Positions 57,718-64,000 of a DNA stretch of 64,000 nucleotides are shown here, piece after piece. Numbering within the stretch: the stretch's first letter is position 1; each line of letters opens with the position of its first letter. Source of the DNA: Prostheceraeus crozeri (lineage: Eukaryota; Platyhelminthes; Polycladida; Euryleptidae); assembly GCA_907163375.1 (NCBI GenBank), contig CAJQUW010012668.1, forward strand, positions 62,001-126,000, read 5' to 3'. A model generated the notes under the pieces. It was not told where the DNA came from. It ran no database searches and saw only the letters and a program-made list of their open reading frames with translations. The position numbers and the translations under genes were made by a program.

Positions 57718-59511
57718 AGTTCAGGGTAAGTCAATAATTTTCAGTCTAATTATCTGCATTGCCATCGATGCGTCATGCAAATGTATAAAGTATCGCAACC
57801 AAAAATGTTTATCGCAACATTTCACGATTGAATGCATCATCATCATGTAGCGAAAATCACTGAGAGAAATGAGAGCTAAGGTTATTTATTCCAAGGAAAA
57901 ACTTGCCTAGATATGCCAGACAGCCGATCGATGACAGTTTTGGGCCAGTCCACTAACATCAGAGATACGTTTTTCTTAGAAATCACAACAAATTCGCTGA
58001 TCAATGTGTGTGACAACTGTGGGGTCGCTCTTATTCAAAATTAGATCTCGTGTGAACTTAAGGGCCGACCCACGACCACCGTCAAAAAGATAACCGTGAA
58101 AATTGGGTGGTCACCCTCGACTTTAAGAGATCACATTTCACGTCATTTTTTGAAGGGAATGGTCGCAAATTGACATGATCATGCATTTTTACTTCCTTAC
58201 TTCCAAATAAGCCATTTTCGAAAAATTTGTTGGCCCCATCTTTTCACGTGGCTCACGACTTTTTGACGAGGGGCCCACGACTCATTTTCTCGCGGGGAGG
58301 TAGCGATTTTGTGGATAATTTTTTTAAAGGTTCATTTTCGTGTAAAAACTATCTCCGCATGTGAAAATAGTCATAATTTATCCAAAAACATGTGTAAAAT
58401 TAAAAAAACCCCGCGAGAAAATAAGTCCGCGGACCCTCGAGGGCCGGCCCACGACTAAAAGACGAGGGCGAGTCCCTCGAAAAGTCGTCAAAAAGCCGAG
58501 GGCCAGCCCTTGACTTTCCAAAAAAAAATGCCACCCCCCTTGCGTTGTACTACTAAAAAGTACAACGCAAGAAGGGTGGCAAGTGGCATAAATCTGAAAA
58601 CTATTGAACCTACCTTAGATTTCTATTCACGCAGGTCGATAGTGTCACTCCACTAAGTGTTCCATGTACTAATAGAAAAATAATAACACTCTATTAGAAC
58701 CGAAACATTCGGAGGCAGTGACGAGTTCCGCGAAGACTGAAAACCATAACGTCTGAAATATGAAAGAAGGTTCTCAAGAATATCATTGTTAGAAATAGCC
58801 TATACATCATTACAATTTTAGAAATTGTTTCCTTAGCTCTTGCTTCAAAATTTCATGTTAATGTTTATAAGAAAATGATAATATCACTCACACGGCATAA
58901 TTGGATGATCATACAACCCTGCATTTATAAAAAGGATATATTTGTCAGGAGAGAGGCGATCAGGAGTGTTATAGGCCAGCATACTATCCCAAGCATATGA
59001 AACGGATTTCATTAAAAATGTTGGGTTGGCAATAAAATCTCACGAAGACAGACTGAAAAATTGATCGATCGACCAATATCAAATATTACAATTATACATA
59101 AGAGGATATTATTACGTTCGAGTTTAAAGCTGATTAAGGACACGGTCGTTTGTAATGTAATCCACTCTGTATTATAGAGATAGGCTTAATCAATAACCGA
59201 AGATTTGAGAATTCATAAATAATTCAGCGCTTCCGTTTCATTTGTTAGATACAGAATATCTACTGAGAACACGGTAGGATGTCTGATGATAATTTGAGAA
59301 GCTCTTCGAAATCCTGTTGTATGTAAAGCAAGGGATTATATCAAGACCATGTAGGTCGTATCGTCAGGGCAGACTGTACATTGCTAAGTTCCGAAAATTC
59401 AATGCATATCAACATGGCTGTCAACGCAGTAGAGATAAAGCGGTAGATGAAACAGGACAGTAATAGCAGAATATCTGTGCACGAATCAGTATAAAAATGA
59501 ATTTGCACATA
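57718..59511. other. No gene; G+C-richer patch and a hairpin
   Basis: 58020-58580 is a patch rich in CGAGGGCC/GGCCGACC phrases and AAAAAT runs without an open frame. A hairpin at its end is listed separately. Confidence 0.4.
58530..58582. repeat. Hairpin, ~20-bp arms
   Basis: GCCACCCCCCTTGCGTTGTAC pairs, with one or two mismatches, with GTACAACGCAAGAAGGGTGG across a 9-base loop. Confidence 0.85.
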
Positions 59512-59994
59512 CAGTCAAAGCCCGATTCAATTCTGGCGACGTGACATTAAACGGGCAAAATCAATCAATACGGCATGTAAAAACCAATGAAACAGATTAA
59601 GTTAACAAAGGACTTTAATTGAATATCTGTAATAAAAGTACAACGGTGTTTCCTACTTATCAAAGATATTCAATTAAAGTCCATTGTTAACTTAATCTGT
59701 TTCATTGGTTTTTACATGCCGTATCGATTGATTTTGCCCGTCTAATGTCACGTCGCCAGAATTGACTTTATCTCATTGCAGCGAACCATCAGTTAGCGCC
59801 AACGCTGTGCAAAGTATTTTGCAGTCAAAGCTCGATAATTAAGAGCATAAATACCAGGTTTTCTATCTCTTAATTATTGAAAGTCTGAATTCAAAAGCAA
59901 CTTATATAAGCCGCCAAATATACAAAAAAATACCGCGGCCGTATGATCTTAATTGACCGAAGTCTTCCGTGTCCGAATTAACGAGCTTCGACTG
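59512..59994. mobile_element. pogo-like non-autonomous element
   Basis: Left end CAGTCAAAGCCCGATTCAAT preceded by TA (59510-59511, read CATA|CAGTC) and right end, reversed from 59994, CAGTCGAAGCTCGTTAATTC. A further internal CAGTCAAAGCTCGATAATTA at 59823 repeats the terminus. The outer right TA is not intact. It contains a palindrome and no coding sequence. Confidence 0.5.
59527..59764. repeat. Palindrome with 100-bp arms
   Basis: Arms 59527-59626 and 59665-59764 are near-perfect complements (TCAATTCTGGCGACGTGACA on the left) with a 38-bp spacer. It lies inside the pogo-like element. Confidence 0.9.
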
Positions 59995-60646
59995 GATTTA
60001 CCGTATTCATACGAAGCGATCTGTTTACGATGTCAGTCTGTCCGCACGATTCGATCTGAATGGTCGTGAAATATTGGCTTTTACATAATTGGCGTGGCAA
60101 ATATTGGCGTGAAACATCTTTTACATCACATCTAATTCAAAAGTTATCTGTTGAAATATTTCAATTAATTCAGTGTTTGGTATAATGTGTAGTGCGCAGG
60201 TTAACCGCTATTATTTACTAAATTTATCTATCATCACTTCATTCGACTTACCTGATACGAATTTCGTTTGATAAATAATCATTCCATCAATATTTTCGGC
60301 TCAGGATATTCCTCGCATTTTCTATATTGTAATTTGATTTATAATCCATTAATAAGATCAATCAATTTACACAGCGATGTCCACAGGTGTCAGTCACGCA
60401 GCTCCTAAGATAGAGACACAAATGAAACGTCTAAGATTATTCTGCGCTATTTCTCTTTGTGAAATGAAGCGATGACCTCTATTTCAACCCTCGAGTTGAA
60501 ATGTGATCTTCTTATTGCGCTGCGCTATCGAAGGCGCACGAGAAAGTTATCTGTTATCGGGCTGGACTGGACAAAGCGCGCTTCTATTAATAGAATTCTC
60601 TCTCCCTTCTCTACCTCACTGTATAACAGGCTTGAAGCGACCGATA
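59995..60646. other. No gene recognised
   Basis: Short overlapping frames at 60.47-60.70 kb without motifs. Confidence 0.4.
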
Positions 60647-60799
60647 TATTATGCAATACTCATTGAGGATTCTTCCATTCATTCACAATTTAATGAATGA
60701 ACAATAATACAACTTGCAACCTTGATTGACGAAAAAATTGACAAGCATTGAAATTCAGGCATAGTCAGAATCATGGTCAGAATGAAAGAATGATATGAC
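60647..60799. repeat. Right copy of the ~150-bp direct repeat
   Basis: See 57564-57717. The flanks of the two copies differ, so it is not a longer duplication. Confidence 0.95.
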
Positions 60800-61078
60800 C
60801 CGGTGATAAATCACATCAGGGGCCCTTAACAGGTTTGCATTCAGGGGCCCCAACGGTGGAGTTCCGCAAGCTTTGATCAGGGCCCGTAGCGGTATTTAAC
60901 CGCGTCCAATCTTAAAAAAGTAGGGTTATTTGTGCTACTCATTGTTCATTAAATAGTAGTATATCAGTAGCTTATACCCTTTTTTAATTCAGATCTAAAA
61001 AATCCTACCCGACAACCGCACGTGATTAGAGTTGTGAAAACAGTTTGCATTCAGAATTTCTTTATATTTTTGAAGAAA

Positions 61079-61287
61079 TCACGTTATATAAGTCATCACG
61101 TAAGAAATCACGTATAAGTCATTCACTGTCGGAATCCAATACACGTAGTCTGGTGGAGTGCTCATATCACTAGATTCCTGTTGCCTCTTTCTCCTTCCAC
61201 CATACCGATTGTGGGCGTTGTTGAAGAACTTAGACACGGTCAGTTCGACCTCCTTGCAGGTTGTCTCAAATAGATCTGCAGATGACT
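61079..61287 (-). CDS. Possible terminal coding exon, unknown protein
   Basis: On minus an acceptor TTTTTTCCTTTCAG lies just above 61287. The open frame reads ESSADLFETTCKEVELTVSK, FFNNAHNRYGGRRKRQ, then PPDYVYWIPTVNDLYVIS and a stop. About 69 codons, mixed composition, with a basic RRKR patch. I recognise no family. It may be the 3' exon of a gene on the minus strand or chance. Confidence 0.25.
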
Positions 61288-64000
61288 CTGAAAGGAAAAA
61301 ATGCCTGTTAAATTCACTGGTAGTTAAAATATATATTGAAGTCATATCTACCGTACAGTGATGCATAAACAACAGGATTTTATGAAAAAAGCGCAAATCG
61401 ACTTTCCGAAAGCAATGAAAAATAAATCAGCAAGGCACAATAAAACTATGCTTATTTACAATTCAATATTATCTGCAATTCAACCAGAGATTTCGACAGA
61501 TATTCCATTGCTCACAATCATGAGAAATAGTGGAGAGTGAGTGAGAGAGAGAGACGGGCAAAGAAATGACAATGATGCAAATAAAGAAAATCTACTATCT
61601 ATTCCTCCAGCATGATAACACAAGCTACGATGATTGATTTAATGTTTATTTAATTAAAACTTATTAGATATGGATATATTTCTTTGAAAAAATAGGATAT
61701 CAATTAAAAAAGAAATGAGGGCCAATGGAAAGGAATGAAATTAACACAGACAAATAAAGTATGGGTATCTATTTACTTTATTGATAACATTAATTACATT
61801 TATTCATTTATCAAATTCTTAATGGTAATTAATTGAATATGCACAATTTTTAAGAAAATCGATCAGATATTTATAGATCCTATAAAATTTATAGAAATGT
61901 TTACATATTAACGTTTCATTATCAGCATGATATGTACGAAAATGACAGATTTTTTGCAATTTCCTAAGAACATTATAATGACGCATCAGGTGGCTTTGAC
62001 AAACACAATTTGAAAACAAGTTTGTAAAAGAATCGTTGCTCTTTAAAGAATGGACGAACATTACATTGCTCACTTAATGACATTTACGGATGCAAGCATG
62101 TTTATTGCAGTTATTGAGTTATATTCTAAAATTCTTATAGCTATACGCATTATATTTTAAATTTGTTATCTTCTTTCGTGCAGATAGTGGAACACATGTA
62201 ACATAGATCACTCAAAGTAACACAGACAAATAAAATGAATAAACTACGTAATGTTATGGATAAAAAATTGCTTACAACTTGTATGCAGGCAACCCACTTT
62301 GTACATTCATCTAATTTGATTAAGAATTGTGTGACAAAAACCTCTTTCATTAATATTAATTTTTGATGCTGTACTACAAGCAATTTGAAAATTCTTACAA
62401 AAACCTTCACCGGATCACAATTCACCGGTAGTTAGACCATATACTCCAGTCTGACAGGACAGTTATCAAACTTAACAAATTTAAATGAAAAGGAAGTCAG
62501 TGAATAACCATGCCAAAGTGTTTGGTTCAAGCTCTTTTCTGTGTTACTTATTAGTTTGCATGCTTGAATTTACTGTTTACCTTAACTACGATTCACTTGT
62601 CTGACGATGATTTCGAAATACATATTACTAAAAGAAAAATATTCTAACCTCGAACATAACATCAGTTTACTTGGTTCTTCCCACATAATACCTACAAGTC
62701 AAGCCAAGGCATCTTCACCCTAATGAAACTTTATTTAGCTATAATGAGCTCATGCAATGCTGTTGCAATTATCAAAATAAACTTCTCACCTGTAGCGGGT
62801 CCAAATCTTTGATCAAATGTTGCATTCTCTTTGACTTTAGAGCAATAATCAATATCACATGAATTTGATGGTTTTCAGCGAAAATATAGAAACAGTGCAG
62901 TACGTACTTCACTGAGTCTGCAATTAAATGGGAATCAAGACGTATCCTGTAGATGAAGATATACCAGAGATTATTTCCAAACTGTAGGCATAATCGAATT
63001 ACGACAGAATTCCTCTGAATGTCGAAAACACAAATCACTGACTTGAATCGCCGTTAAAAGTCTTATAAATTCGCAAGTTTGAGACTGCAGATAGTAATGC
63101 CGGCGAGTTTGCTGACTGATATGCGTACAGCCACATATCACGATGCAGTGGGAGATGGGAGTCGACTGTATCAAACAAATGACGCCTGCTTGATAAACAT
63201 TACCAGCTCGCATCCTCTCTGTCATGTGACTCATGGAATGAAGGTCGGTTCAGCAGGCGAGCGACAGGGAAACTATTTCATATAGAGAATCGGTGTGCGC
63301 AGACGAGTCTTACGTAATTGTAGGACCAACAGGCATCTGAACAGCATTATGACTTCCCATATGTTCCAGCTAGGATATCATTTAAGATAAGTTTCTGAAT
63401 GGATAAAAAGGATACAAGAAAATGAATAAATGAATTACGAGAGAGAGAGCAAAGAGAGAGAGAGAGAGTGAGTGAGTGAGTGAGTGAGTGAGAAGAAAGA
63501 GAAGAAGGAATATGTCTGTGCTTCGTGCATTGTGCCGTCCTATCAAAAACGAATAATTAAGAGACGGAGTAGATTGAACTAAATATTCCTTTTGCACGTG
63601 TATAGATCATATGACCACAATTAATTTCCAAATTTTCTATCTATTAATGAATCATATGTCCTATCTTGCAGACATCTTTTCATAATGTTGTTTTACATAG
63701 AATAGCATGTAATTTTACGTGACCCAAAAGTTGTATGGTAAAATTACATTGCCGAGTCTGTCAAATTACAGAAAGTAGGAAGTGGCACATAACTGAGGAA
63801 GCATGTGAATGATGTGTGTGGAGCTGCAGCATCATCTAGTGTAATCAGGGCATACCCTGAACATGCCCTGAAATTATATTGCCCTAAGGTTACCCTAATC
63901 TTGCCCTGACATGGAATTTTGAGAAAACTTGCTCGTTATTGATTTTATCAGGGAAATTATCAAAAATCTAGTCATTTACAAAGACAAAGAGCCTATTTTG
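61288..64000. other. No gene recognised; one microsatellite
   Basis: A possible donor CTACAG/GTGAGAA on minus near 62789 follows a short Cys-containing frame, but no acceptor was found. At 63845-63925 the word CCCTGA/CCCTAA recurs at 12-18 bp spacing. Confidence 0.35.
63438..63495. repeat. Compound microsatellite (GA)n (GTGA)n
   Basis: Runs of GA with one interruption, followed by seven or so GTGA units. Confidence 0.97.

Noticed and set aside
57564-60799. LTR retrotransposon
   Set aside because: The repeats do not begin TG or end CA, there is no primer-binding site or polypurine tract, and no gag/pol coding sequence between.
62789-62900. Possible exon ending at CTACAG/GTGAGAA (minus)
   Set aside because: The frame is short, with a stop upstream and no acceptor between.

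Overview
The window is a piece of an animal (metazoan) nuclear genome, A+T-rich, with spliceosomal introns (GT..AG) and almost no host coding sequence. It is packed with transposable elements, many nested in one another. A high-mobility-group box exon, CR1/L2-like and RNase H-bearing LINEs, many hAT copies, piggyBac, pogo and Tc1/mariner relics, and a recurring TAGGCCTA / TACATGTA word usage suggest a marine invertebrate. I cannot name the phylum.

Layout. 1-2.6 kb: a multi-exon hAT-transposase-derived gene on the minus strand whose exons splice together in frame. 2.7-3.1 kb: a hammerhead-like motif and a 41-bp direct repeat. 3.4-5.7 kb: an intact 478-codon ORF of an unnamed transposon-associated family, flanked by direct copies of GTCACGAACGAACA. 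7.4-7.5 kb: one exon of an HMGB-type gene (minus). 7.9-11.8 kb: a hAT element with a perfect 8-bp target duplication, containing a decayed transposase and a 200-bp palindrome. 14.2-15.0 kb: a deleted pogo/Tigger element. 15.1-16.2 kb: another hAT relic. 16.7-22.75 kb: a CR1/L2-like LINE split by a 3.4-kb hAT that carries a higher-order tandem array. 27.5-30.8 kb: a minus-strand LINE split inside its reverse transcriptase by a 2.2-kb hAT with a perfect 8-bp duplication. 31.6-32.9 kb: possible exons of an AT-hook host protein. 33.2-34.6 kb: a 5'-truncated LINE. 35.0-36.9 kb: an apparently intact IS630/Tc1-like element with a 68-bp intron, a DD28E catalytic spacing and arrays of subterminal motifs. 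37.6-40.4 kb: a ~1-kb palindromic (foldback) element with a DD41D mariner-like element inserted in one arm. 42.1-44.6 kb: an RNase H-bearing LINE (minus). 46.6-48.1 kb: a hAT relic. 52.2-52.7 kb: a piggyBac relic. 53.0-56.5 kb: a ZMYM-type hAT with a perfect 8-bp duplication, itself broken by a LINE. 57.6-60.8 kb: a ~150-bp direct repeat pair, and between the copies a pogo-like element with a 100-bp-arm palindrome. 61-64 kb: mostly anonymous sequence with one possible terminal exon and a microsatellite.

Functionally the window is a transposon graveyard. Most coding relics have frameshifts or stops. The ORFs that still look intact are the unnamed 3.9-5.3 kb ORF, the intron-bearing IS630-like transposase, the spliced hAT-derived gene and the HMGB exon. 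Several nestings give relative ages, and in two LINEs the target duplications show exactly where the reading frame was interrupted.
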